Source: Melieria omissa
Lineage: Eukaryota; Arthropoda; Insecta; Diptera; Ulidiidae
Assembly: GCA_963971225.1 (NCBI GenBank)
Contig: OZ020267.1
Location: forward strand, 51,655,993-51,719,992
DNA length: 64,000 nt
Reading direction: 5' to 3'
In this document: positions 37,338-50,120 of the stretch, piece by piece
Numbering within the stretch: position 1 is the stretch's first letter
Layout of the letters: each line of letters starts with the position of its first letter
Made by a program: the position numbers and the translations under genes
Notes under the pieces: generated by a model
The model's input: only the letters and a program-made list of their open reading frames with translations
The model's database searches: none
What the model was told of the DNA's origin: nothing

Positions 37338-38890
37338 GTGAGTTTAGTTCATAAAAATAACTAATTACATTTTACAATTTATATAAAAAAATTCCAAGAT
37401 TTTATGGGCAGAAAGTATAGAAAGTTTAGGTGGAAGGAGAAAATTTAGACAAAATCATTTTTATCAAGAAAATTATGATCATAGAGCCGAATCCATATAT
37501 CAGAAATGTAGAAATATTATTTAGAAATTATATAATTTAAAGGGATATAAAATATGTGTATGTTTTGTTGGCACCAAAGAAGAAGAAGTACAAATTATGT
37601 GTATAGTTGAATGGAGAAAATTGTATGAAGGATCAAATTGTGGGGAAGATCATAAAATTCAAAAGAAATATTCACATCGCGCTTATTGCTTGTAGTAAAG
37701 GCTTCAGAATATTAAAAATATAATTAAATAATAAAATATATAAAACTGTGGGATCGCAAAATGGTGCAGACCAGATACATATGTGAATAGCTGGAAAGGT
37801 AAGGAAAAAGCGAACAAACACAGAACTTAGAAAATATACAAATTATTTAATATGACATGAAGTCCTTATTAGTTATTAAAGTGGTGGATTCAAATAATTT
37901 GATTTAGTAATTCAAATGAATTTAAGTTAGAAAAATTTAATAGAAATTTCTTAAACTTAACGTTAAAACAAATCTTTGAAGGAAATATAACTTTTTGTAT
38001 TCATACCTATTTCATATATTACAACTCTTATGATTTTATGTGCAAAATTTCGATGTTTCGTCATCATATTTCTTCATCTTAATATATTTTGAATATTACT
38101 ATAATGTAATAAAAAAATTGTTAGTAAGATACAAACAATGATTTTAAAAATGTTCATTTAAATTTAATTGTCAAATTGTGTTCATTCAACTAAAAAGACA
38201 AAAGCTAATCTTTCTTAGTCCAAAATTTATGTTTTCAATTTGAGAATAAAAATATGAAGACCGACTAGAGAAATGTGCTTTGCAGTATAGTCTAGACAGA
38301 TGTGTTTTATGAATAAAATTATTTTGAACGGATATTAATCAAAATGAAGAACACTTAGTTGACAAACTAGTATTTCGGGTACAGCTAAAGAAAATGGTGA
38401 TTCAAGTATAAAAATAATATTTTGATGATCTATTAATTTATAATTCAGTGGGGTTTCTTGCGACAGTAACTAAAGTTTTATGTGGTCTATTTTTTACTTA
38501 TTTATTTATTTAATTATTCATCGACCAAGCTTAGCCTTTACAGATTACTGTCAGACATTAGAATAAATGTGTAACTTTTCTAAGTTCACTGGTCAGCAGT
38601 TTTCAATAGAATCTATGAACATATTAAAGGATTCAACGCGGCTTGTATAAAATTACCAGAGTTTATTTGTTTCTAATTTGGTTTTTATTAAAATTTTCTT
38701 TATTAAAGAACAGTTTCAACAAACTTTACTGAAGTTTCATTGAAATTAATTCGCATTAGTAAAGAACAAAATATCTTTGAAATCAATTTGCTTTAGAAAA
38801 ACACAGTTTTAGGAAGAATCAGAATCAAGAAGATTAAACTTTTAGTTTAGTTCAATTAATTTTATAGTCTGTTGGGTCAATTCTTTTATA

Positions 38891-39123
38891 CATTCGTGTC
38901 TGGGTATAGTGAACACCTCGATATAATGAACACCGAAATTTTGACATAGAGCCTCTAAATATTGAAAAAAATTTTGAAAGCAATTTCAAGCAAAAAAGAA
39001 AAAGTGTAGTTTGAGCAAATAAAACGAGTTTTTGAACAAAAATGTTAACTTTGATATAGTGAACAACCTCAATACTGTGAACAGGCCTTGCAATAACGAG
39101 TTCACTATACCCAGACACGACTG
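38891..39123. mobile_element. pogo/Tigger-type MITE, copy 2
   Basis: 233-bp copy of the family at 15648, in the same orientation, with TA on both sides (38889-38890 and 39124-39125). The right terminus is the better preserved one (reverse reading CAGTCGTGTCTGGG). It lies in the presumed first intron of the gene starting at 36763. Confidence 0.78.
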
Positions 39124-39485
39124 TACTTTACAATTAGTAGTTAAAGATTGAGAATCTATGCGCCAATAATGAACTAAACATTCCGGAGAAGAAACTGTAC
39201 TAGATCTAGAAAAGTGAGTTTAGGCAATTTTTTTTTTTTAATTATGGTAAATTTCTCACTAACATCAAACATTTCAATATTATGGCTGCATTTCACACAC
39301 AAACCCAATTGAAAACACATAAATATTTTTTAAAACACATAAATATTTCACTATGTATACAGCCAGTCATTTTGACAGAAAATGTAAACATAAAGTTTTG
39401 ATTACTTAATTATAATTCATATTTAAGTAAAGTTAAATGACAAATATATAAAAAAAAAATTTATTTTTTCTTGATTTATTTTCAG

Positions 39486-40418
39486 GAACCAAGAAGACCT
39501 CCCCACAAACGGCCCCCAATATACCATTTCGCATGATGTTATGAAACTCCACAGAAATTCATATTTCTTGTGTCTTTTCGAAAGCAAAATATACCCATTC
39601 GGCTGCAAAGATTTTTCAGTCGCATCAAAATCACACACGGCAGCGAGAAAGTGTTGAAAAATTTCATTTCTGAAAATTGCAAAAGTACTCAAACAGAAAA
39701 TTCTGTCTTTTGGCAACACACTGGCAATAATTCAAACATATGAAATTCTGTCTTTCGAAAGCAAAAACTATATTTTCAATATGTAAAATATCCAAATCAA
39801 GCACACGCAGCTCTCAAGTCAACCAAATTCTCGTTTGAATTACGACGAAGAAATTCCAAATCGAAAGAAACTCAACCCCAACGGCAGCGAAAAGTGTTTG
39901 AGCGAATTTATCTAAAATCTATCTAAAATCTATGTGAGCCTTCACCAGCTGGGGAAATCGCTGGAGAAACCGGAGAAGCAGGAGTAACGCACAACTCAAG
40001 ATAAACACCCCTTCGCAGCACAGCAACAACAACAGCAGATAAGCAGCAGCAGCTGCACCAACTTACCCCTGAATTAGACCACACAACACACCACACCACA
40101 CCAGCCCACCCAGAGCGACAAGCCACCACCCCTCTAAACCGAGCGGCGAACGCATTGCAGCTGCAGCGAATTGGGCCACCGACACAGCCAGCGGCCGCAG
40201 ACGCAATGCTCTCCGTGCACAAGGACCACAAGCAGCCAAGTATGAATGCAATCCTTTGATTTGGCATTTGATTTGGACAAAGTTTAGGCAGCGCTCAAAT
40301 TCGCATCGGCAGTACAAATTCGGCAAAACGCCGCTTTTTCCCCACGAAACGCTTTCGGAAAAATCGCACAAAATTCAAGTGTGGCCTCGAGATCACAAGT
40401 GAAATTCCAAAGACCAAG
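39486..40418 (+). other. Candidate internal or alternative 5' UTR exon
   Basis: Starts after a good acceptor (TTATTTTCAG, ending at 39485) and ends at a consensus AAG|GTGAGC donor at 40419. Composition is less AT-rich than the surroundings, with CAG/CAA runs and no long + strand ORF. It may be a leader exon of the gene starting at 36763, or two separate features. Support is splice-site consensus and composition only. Confidence 0.25.
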
Positions 40419-42417
40419 GTGAGCGTGTTTTCAGCGCGTCTAGTCCCTCCAAGAAAGTGCAAATCTTTTGATAATCACGCGTACAAACCCGAACGCAACC
40501 TAACCTCGCAATTCTCATAGCATAACCTCAAAGTAAACAAACGCAATTCAGTTTTATTATTTTTGTTGTAATATTTTAAAGCAATAAGCAAAAGAGCACA
40601 GCAAACAGTGAACACAACTTCTTCTACGGCATCAGAGAAGCGGCGTGGAATTCAATCAAACCATTTTTTCAAAAATAACTTGCAATAGTTTTCATTTTGT
40701 GCCAAATTGACAAAAGCCAAATTCGGTTCTGGTCGTTTTCGCCTCAGTTTTCAACAAACGCTTTCCAAAGAGACAACTTCAAACGCGCCCCAAATTCTCT
40801 GCTTTGGCCTCGCACCACCATTTCTGGCCCGCACCCACCACCACCACCACAACCTTTCATGTTCAAGCACAAACACTTCTTCTTCTTGTTTCCTCGATTA
40901 AAAATGGCGACGGCTTCTTGGATGCCATAGAAGAATAGAAATAGACCGGCAATAAAAAAGTACTCGTATCCGAAACCAAACCCGAAAAAAACGGCAATTG
41001 GGAAATTTGCCTTAACACTTCTGCTACCTGGGGCCGATTCAACGAATGGCGTTTGAAATTTTTAATTTTTTGTGCGTGAATCCTTCGTGGCGCAAAAGTG
41101 TTAAGGGAAATTTTTGCAAAACGTTTGCAAAACCTACATATTTACTACAACACGAAACAGCAATTTTTATTAGTTTTAAGCGCGCAAACAAAAAACAATA
41201 ATGAGCAAAAGGCGGAGGGAAGAGCAGGAGGGAAGCACAACTTGAAAAAGTTTCAAGGACAAACAGAATCAAATAATAGAACTGTTTGCTTATTTCGGAC
41301 AAACGAATTTAAACTTTGTTTACTTTCGAGGAAGTTTTGAGCAAATTCTTAAAAACCAAAAGTGACAATTGGCGAATTTTTCCAATTACGGATCAATTCT
41401 CTACGCAGGAATTCTTTTCTATACACTTTTATCTTGTTTTGAGATAATAGAAAATGTTGGAATTCAAAGAACTTTACTTTCATACATTTCAAATTCGCTG
41501 ATGTGTGGCGGCGTTTCGCTCTCAGCAGAGCTGCAATTGTAATACATCGCAAATGATTCAAAACCAATATTTTCTACACACACTGTTGAAATTAAGAATA
41601 TTTAATATCTGCAATTTATTTATTAAACAAAATTTCATTTTCAATTTTAAGCAAATTTCGCTATAAATTAAATTTCCAATAAATTCAAGTTAGGACAAAT
41701 TTTCATTTGCTGATTGATAACCAAATTCTCCTCTAATTTCATCTTTTTAGTCAAAATTATTTTACGACTAATTTCATATTTTCAGTCAAACTATCATATG
41801 ACCAAAAACAACTAAATCTCATATATTGCCTTTAAAATTTTAAATTAAACTTTCTTTTAAATTTTCAATTTAAACAAATTCAATTGTTGCTTGAAATTTC
41901 AAATTTTTCTTTAAAATTATTTTACAACCAATCATAAAAAATGCTCAATAATGACTTTCAAACTATAGATTAAGATTTCAGTTGCTTCACAATTTGAATA
42001 AATTGAATTGAGGACTAATCATGAAATTCAGTTATTACATATCACTCTTCAAATTACATTTTTGCTAGTTGCAATTGAAAAAGTACAATTAAATTTTGAA
42101 AATTTTAATTTTTAGTCACATCTGACTAGCAATGACAAATTCAACCAAATTTTCATTAAATTGCTTAAAGAAATTCAATTTAGATGTGAAATTACACATT
42201 TTAAAAAATCTCAATGCATTTCAAACTTTAAACTAAACTTCCAAATGCTTCAATTACACTGAATTCAAGTGAAATTTTAAATTAAAAAAAAAATTGTACT
42301 AAAGTAATCATAAAACATGCTAAATTATTGCTTTTGAAACTTTAAATTAAACTTTAAGTTACGTTTCAAGTTAGACAAATTCAATCAAAAATTTAATTAT
42401 TTTCAAAATTATAAAAG

Positions 42418-43265
42418 TTTGCCCTTAGAAATTTGAAAATTTTAAATTTTTGTTTTCTGAACACTGATTCTAAAAATTCAAATTAATTAAACTGATTTCT
42501 AAAAATTTGTGAGAATTTAGCATTTTGAATTTTAAAAATTTAATAATTTAATCATTTTAAAAAATTTAATATTTTTCAAAATTATGAGACTTTGCCCTAA
42601 GAAACTTGAAAATTCTAAATTTTTGTTTTCTGAACACTGATTCTAAAAATTCAAATTAATTAAAGTGATTTTAAAAAATTTGATTAAACTAAATTATAAT
42701 TTTGAATTTTGAAAATTTAATAATTTAATCATTTTAAAAAATTTAATAATTTTCAAAATTATGAGACTTCGCCCTAAGAAATTTGAAAATTTTTAATTTT
42801 GGTTTTCTGAACACTGATTCTAAAAATTCAATTTAATTAAAATGATTTCTAAAAATTTGATTAGTCAAAATTCTAATTTTGAATTTTAAAAATTTAATAA
42901 TTTTATCATTTTAAAAAATTTTATATTTTTCAAAATTTTGAAACTTCGCCCTAAGAAATTTGAAAATTTTAAATTTTTGTTTTCTGAACACTGATTCTAA
43001 AAATTCAATTTAATTAAAATGATTTCTAAAAATTTGATTAATCAAAATTCTAATTTTGAATTTAAAAAATTTAGTAATTTAATAATTTTAAAACATTTTA
43101 TAATTTTCAAAATTATGAATCTTCGCCCTGAAAAATTTGAAAATTTAAAATTTTTGTTTTCTGAACACTGACTTCAAATTAATTAAACTGATTTCTAAAA
43201 ATTGGACTAATCAAAATTCTAACTTTGAATTTTAAAAAATTTATTATTTCAATCATTTTCAAATT
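42418..43265. repeat. ~177-bp tandem satellite, about five units
   Basis: The landmark GCCCTAAGAAATTTGAAAA occurs at 42421, 42594, 42771, 42948 and 43125, giving steps of 173, 177, 177 and 177. Each unit also has TTTTGTTTTCTGAACACTGA and a run of AATTTAATAATTTAATCATT. Units are roughly 85-95% alike by eye. It lies within the AT-rich block. Confidence 0.85.
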
Positions 43266-45829
43266 CAATCATTTGAATTAAATTTCTATATTCTTTTCTT
43301 CGTTCAAAATTTGTTTCAGAAATAAATTCCAAAATTCATTGAGTCGCATTTCATTCAATTGAATGTGAAATGATAAACTTAACTTTGTTAACAAGTTCAA
43401 AGCTAAAATCCCATTTATTACAAAATTTTAATATTGTTTTTAGACTTGATTTTTTAAATTTCTTTATTTAGTTTAAAAAAATTAGATACAAAAATCCATG
43501 AAAGGAAGACGTTCTTCAATTCAAAAAATTAACCAAAACATTTTTAACTATTTTCGTTTGTGAAATTTAATTTATTTCGGTATTCAATTCAAACTATATT
43601 TTAATTAGACAACACGATTTGATTCTAATAAAATTCTATAAAAACTTAATTGAATTTAGTTTAGAAAAAAATTTCACTAAATTATAAGGTACTGAAAATG
43701 CATGCATTTATTTTTTTTCCGTTTTTTAAAATTCCCAAAATTCAAAATAATTAAAATTCGTTTTCAGTTCAATACAATTCAATTTAGTTTAATGCATCCG
43801 ATTTCAAGTTAAAATAAAATATTTTAAATTCATTTTCAATTCAATGTAAATAAAATTTAGTTCAATTTAATGCTTTTAATTCAAATTTGATTTCCATTTG
43901 AAAAAAAAGTTTAAAAATTCATTTCCAATTGAATACAAATAAATTCATTTCAATGCATTTAATCAAAATATTTGAAAACCATTTCCGATTCAACGCAATA
44001 CACTTAAATTAAGCCAAAATGTTTATTAAGTTTTGCAAAATTCAATCAATTTAAAACAAAATTTCATTCATTTCACATAATTCTCAATAAATTCCATTCC
44101 TACAAATAAAATTTAAAACACTTTTCAATTCAAAATGTGTTACATATATAAATGTTTCAAAAAATGCGTTTTAATTCAATGCAATAAATTCAATTCCATT
44201 GAAAATGATCTTCAGAATACAAATTCTTGATGTAACCGTTTTATTTGATATTTAAAATTTGCAAACGTACTCAATTCCCCAAAAGTTGTAATTAAAAGTA
44301 ATTTAAATTCCATTCCTTAAAAGATTTAGACATGATTTGAAAATGTCAAAATTATTTTCAATTCAACGTATTCATACAAATTAAATCAAAAGTTCCATCA
44401 AATTTTCATGCAAATATTCCAAACAGATTTTAAATTTAGTTCTGGTAATTTCTAAGTTGACTTCATTCTTACAAATTAACTACAAATCGAATGCCAATTT
44501 TCAATTCAAATTATATTTAAAAATATTTCAAATTCATTTTCAATTCAATGCAATAAATTCAAGTTTCAATAAATCAATTATTATTATAATAATTAACTAA
44601 AATTTGTGTATATGCGAAGCAACACAATTCACTTTGGATTTAAATTATGCTTCCACAAAATTTAAAATTTTTAAAATTTTTTTGAATTCAGTACTTTCAA
44701 GTTTAAATTAAAATTTACACAAAATTTTAATCTTCTGAAAAATTTCAAAATTATTCAATTAAATTAATTGATTCAAATGTAATCACTGCTTTATTTGCTA
44801 CAATAAAAAATGTGTTTCATAAAATTATTCGAAATAGATTTGTGCATTGTTTTTAAGAATACAATTCTTTGATTATATAAAATTAAATATTTTGCATTCA
44901 TTGATCAAACTTTAATGTAGATTTGAATCTATTTTATTTGTACATTCAAATTCAATTTTTCAAATATTCAAGTAAAATTTTATTTCCACAAATTAAAAAT
45001 GTAATTAAAGACTACTTTAGCAAAGGTTGCGTGATTTTTAAAGTATTTAATATTTAGAAATATTTAGAAAATTTCAAAATGCAATATTGTAAAACTCTTC
45101 AGAATTTTAACCTTCAGAATTTTTAGTAAATTTAACAAATTAATAAATCTTGATAAAATCTTTACAAAAGTTATTATGAAAATAAACGTTTCCTTTGAAC
45201 ACAAATGAGCTAACCTACAAAAACAACAATAAAATTAATTAAATCAATCAAATACGACAAAAATAATAGTTTAAAAACGTATTTTACTTTATTCGATTTG
45301 AAAGCAATATTTTGGATATATCTTTTTTAGATCATTTAATCAAACGTATAAACAAATGTGTAAGGAACCAAAACATTTACCATTTTAGTACTAAAACAAA
45401 AAAGTTTAGTGAAATTCTAATCAAATTACAAGTACACAAAATTAGTTCACTTCATTTTTGTGATTTTTTTAAAACTTGGGCCATTGTTGAACGTAGTATG
45501 AAATCGAAATACGACCAATAACAAGAAATTTCAATTATTTAATATTTTAAACAAACATAATTCAATTCAATTTAGTACCGTCTTTTCAAATTGGGGCAAT
45601 TTTTAAACTTTTTAATCAGTCTAAATTGGCAAAGCTCTTTTATCTGGCTTAAAAAACTATGTTCAAAACAAACAAATGTAGAACAAAAAAAAAACTTCTT
45701 TGCATTTTCTTTTGATGTACTCAAAACACATTTCAAAAAGGTCAGAAATTCGTAATACTTTCAGAATACTTCAAAATTGTTTATTTATTTTAACTATGTT
45801 TCAAAATTATGTAAATTACTTTATTTATT

Positions 45830-46015
45830 TAAAACTTTTTCAAAATTCTTATTTTAGTTATTGTAAAATTTTCCAAAACATTTAAGTTATTTTCAAAATT
45901 TTTTCAAATTTTTTCTATTTTATTTGTTTAAAACTTTTTCGAAATTATTATTTTAGTTATTGTAAAATTTTTCAAAACATTTTAGTTATTTTCAAAATTT
46001 TTTTAATACCTTTTA
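45830..46015. repeat. Tandem duplication in AT-rich block
   Basis: A segment containing TATTTTAGTTATTGTAAAAT and TTTAGTTATTTTCAAAATTT occurs twice about 111 bp apart (near 45850 and 45950). Confidence 0.55.
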
Positions 46016-46470
46016 AATATTTTCAAAATTCTAAATTTTTCAAAATTTTTCAAAATTTTTCAAAATTGTTAAAATATTAAAAAACAAACATTTCAAAATT
46101 TCTCTTTTAGATAAAATCATCTAAATTCATTAACTTTGGAATGCAAAAGACTGAAGACATGCAAACATTTTTTTTTTAAAAGCAACGAAAAATTCGAGCA
46201 GTTTTGGCAGTAACCACTGGCAGCAAAAACAAAACTGGCACTGACACATCAAAAAATATTCCAAAATTTAATAATTTCAAGTGCAGATGGGACAACTCTA
46301 AAACACAAAGTTTTTGTACAAATTTTATTTTAACAATAACAATTACAGACGGGACAACATTTAAACGCGCAAAATTGTATGTTCACTAAAACAAATTAAT
46401 TATTTTGTCTACTACAAAAATAATAGCAACTGAAATTTAATTTTATCTTTAACAAATTCAACGTCAACTT

Positions 46471-46650
46471 TAACAGATTAAACTTAAAACTGACAACTTG
46501 AACAGATTAAACTTAAAACTTTCAACTTGAACAGATTAAACTTAAAATTGTCAACTTGAACAGATTAAACTTAAAACTTTCAACTTGAACAGATTAAACT
46601 TTAAAACTCTCAACTTGAACAGGTTAAACTTAAAATATCTACTTGAACTG
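46471..46650. repeat. 29-bp tandem repeat, about six units
   Basis: AACAGATTAAACTTAAAACT followed by NNCAACTTG repeats at 29-30-bp steps, with the last unit decayed. There is no spacer variation, so it is a minisatellite. Confidence 0.85.
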
Positions 46651-47399
46651 TTAAGCAAAAAGTGAAAATCTCGTTATTACAAAAATCATTGTCGATTAAA
46701 TACGATTAAAGAAAATGGAAAACTTCTTTCTTCTCAAAAATCAATCCAAAAAAATTTTAATACAAAATTGTAATAAATTTTTTTTTAGTTAAACCATCCA
46801 AAAAACAAAACTAATTTCAAGGAAATTTAATTTTTACCTAAAAACTTTCTAAAACTATTTAACTCAAAGAAATATTTTGCATTTATGTTTCATAACAAAA
46901 GCCAAAATTTTATTTTGACACAACTTATTCAACCCAAAACCAACTAAAGTACAAATAAAAGTCAAATTGCAAAATGGTTTTCTATTAAGACAAACAAACA
47001 ATTAATAGAAATTGAAACACAAAAACCATGTATTGTTCAGATTTATGTTATTCAACTCAAAATCCACTAAAGTACAACGAAAATAATCAAATTATACAAT
47101 TTTTCATTTGAGCCAAAAGTATCCAATAATGTAAACACCAAACCAATTACGTAAATTTTATTACTTTAAATATTTTACTCATTTCCGATCACTAGCTGAT
47201 TAATGCTGATTAAAAACGATATCCAAAATCTTAAATTTAAAAACATTTCAACAAAGTTGCCATTCCATTTTTGTATAATTAATTCATTGGCCAAATATTC
47301 GAAATATTTTTATTTGATTTGATTAGAAATGCAAACAAATTCAAAATCAAGCACAAAATCATGCAAATCAAAAGATATACAAAAAATTAATGTCCCTCA

Positions 47400-50120
47400 T
47401 AACGACGCTATAATTTTTAAGTAAGAAAGCCAACGCAACATTCGACTGAGACTCCGGCCAGCGCACACAAAATGAATTATATTGCAGTCTATAAAACTCC
47501 ATTACGGCTTAATCAGACATAATTATGCAGCATGGCGAAACGCCGAGGCGCACAAATACACAAGCAGAGCGGCATGAATTATGCGCGTGGCAAGAGCGGA
47601 AGTTGTAATGCGACAAAACGCAAGAAAAATTCCAAATTCCAAATTCGAGCCCACTTGCAATGTCTCCCCCCGGAAAGTGAAACACGACCAGCGACCGACA
47701 ACCAACGACCAACAACCAACAACCAGCAAAAAGTCAGCTTTTGGCAAGCACATCCTACACTCGCGGGCAAGATGGGCGCATCTTAAAAATGGCAACACCA
47801 ACAACAACCACAACAGCAACGCGAGCAAAAACAATAGTGGCATAAAATCCGCAGCCAAATAATTTAACCGAAATAATGCAGGCGCAAGGAACCAGTGGGA
47901 AAACTTTCGCAAGTTGGCTGCTGACGGCAACGCTACCCGACGCAATCGAGACCAGGCTGACAAAAGTTTGAATTTTGCACCCCATCCGACCCGAAAAGCG
48001 CTAAAGAGACGCGCACATAAATCAGAGCATAATGCCGGCCAGGATAAGCGCAAGAAGCGCACTTGGCGAAAGACGCCAGTCGTCGTCTCGCACTAACTGG
48101 CTGTGCGCTACCCACAACACACCGCACCCCAGCCGAGATTTGCACAGCTCAGTCGGTAGCCGAGGGTTGAAAGGCCGCGTGTTTTGGCACGGCTGCCCTA
48201 CGTGCGGGCGCTGTGTGTGTGTGTGTAAGTGCGTAATCACAACTCTTTGCTGCTGACAAAATATTGATGACAATTTCGTAAAGACTTTTCAAACAGACGC
48301 CAGCCTCCTCACGTCCACTGTTTTGAGCGGTCAAGTGGAGCGGCAAAAAGTTGACGGCAGCCTATTAGCTGCGGTTGACGGCGTTCGCACAAACATCAGC
48401 ATTAGCTCACATCAAAAACTGCCAACTGGAAATCGAACACAAAATCACAACGAGAGCAAAAACGATAACAAAATCAAAAACAAAATCTTCAAAGCGACAA
48501 GCAACACACATCAATAGCTGTGGAAACGCTTTGAAATGCGGTCAACTTTCTTGAAGAAAAAGCACAACGAAGCGGGTAGTTGTTGTAGCAGCGCGCCAAC
48601 AACAAACATGCAAACATGCACAGTCACAGTCACAGCCATAGCCATAGCCATAGCCATAGCCACAGTTGGTAAAGATGGATAAAAAGACCAGCATGAAATT
48701 GCAGTAGTAGCAACAACAACAACAACAGCACAAATGACAGCGCAAACGGCAGCATTTAAACTTTGCATCATAAATTTATAAACTAGCAATAGTCGACATA
48801 ATTGCTATCAATAAAATATAACCCCACAGCGGCAACATGGCCAAGACGCCCCCATGTTCCGGCCCAGTCCAGCCCAGCCCAGCCGGTTGTCCACCGAAAC
48901 CAACCCAATTGCACCGCATTGCAAGAGATGCCCGTTGCCCGTGGCCCGCTCACAGTCCAGCATTGGCAGTGAGAGATGCAAATGAAATTACACATTTCCG
49001 TCGAATCCTGAACGACAACGTCGAACTCAAGAATATTCACAAGAAAATCACTTTGTCGGCAGCAGCATATTGGCACCCGCACTCCAGACATAACCTCCCA
49101 AAATTCCAACAACAACAAAAACGCCCACTTGAATTTACTGGCCAAAGTTTAGGCAAGTTTTTCAAACGCCTTTCCTGCTTGTCCGCAACAAAACCAAAAC
49201 AAAACCAAAACAAAACCAAATCCAACCTAAAACGGAACTGAACCGAAACCCACCGAAGCCCAACCCGGGTCCACCCAAAAAATTAATTCGTACCACAACA
49301 CAAAGTCGGTGCCGCGAATCCCTCTCCGAAAAAAACCAAAAGCAGCAAATGGTATCTTGTACAATGTCTGTATTGAAGCAAATTTGAAAGCCCCCGTCCG
49401 AAGCCGTGTAAAACCCTCTCCTCAACCGCCCTTTCGCTTTGTATTCGGTTATCTTCTAGTATTCGGTTATTTTTCTTTCAATGCCACAAAATTGCCATTT
49501 CGATTCGTTCGCAGGAAAAGGAGGGTTAACAAAATTATTATTGCATTTAATAGTCACTCGTCGTGCAGTGAGCGCCGAAGCCTTTCAGCTTCACTCAGCT
49601 CACTCACTTACGTCACGGTTTTCTTTCCCCGGTGTCTTTGGACTAGTTTTCTTTTTGTGTTTCTTTGGTGAGCTTCGCTCCTTTAAATGGTTTTCAAAAT
49701 ATGTGGTTGGGATCTGTCCAGAGAGATTGCCTTGCGAAATTATAGAATTTGCGGTATATGCACACGCAGCATAACATGAGGGGGGATACCCAGTGTAATT
49801 GCTTACAGTCCGCACAGTGGAAAGGACGCTATGCGCCAACGTCAACGTACTCGCCGCGGCCGTGGCTACCGAACGGCGCAGTACGGGTGCGTTTTCGAAA
49901 GGAAATCAGTTGGAAAATTATTGGGATACAAGAAATTGCTACAAATACGAAAGTGGGAGAGTCTCTTTGCCGAGGAAGTTGCGAAAATGTAATTAAATTT
50001 CTGCCTTCTTACACAACCTTACAGGGTGGAAGTAAAGCAAAATGGAAAATTTGCAAGAGAAAGAGAAGAAAAAGATGCAAAATTCAATATTTTACATTAA
50101 GAAACCTGCGGGAGTAACAA
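47400..50120. other. GC-richer tract, possible exon or regulatory DNA
   Basis: Sharp rise in GC after the AT block, with CAA/AAC-rich text, (GT)n at 48212-48226 and an (AAACC)n-like tract at 49190-49225. It looks like leader or enhancer DNA of fly genes; no ORF with a known domain. Confidence 0.35.
48619..48665. repeat. Hexamer repeat (CAGTCA/CCATAG)n
   Basis: CACAGTCACAGTCACAG followed by four to five CCATAG units; a short minisatellite. Confidence 0.8.

Larger units (their letters stand above)
37338..41600 (+). other. Presumed first intron, left part
   Basis: Follows the donor at 37338. AT-rich to 39480, then a GC-richer tract to about 41000 that may hold leader exons. A pogo-type MITE sits at 38891. 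Confidence 0.35.
41600..47400. other. Extremely AT-rich low-complexity block
   Basis: Nearly 6 kb dominated by AAATTT, TTCAATT and TTTTCAAAATT words, with two tandem arrays. No coding sequence. Borders with normal DNA are fairly sharp on the right, near 47400. Confidence 0.7.

Noticed and set aside
46471..46650. Regularly spaced 29-bp repeats resembling a CRISPR array
   Set aside because: Units are contiguous with no unique spacers, and the window is a eukaryotic nuclear genome.
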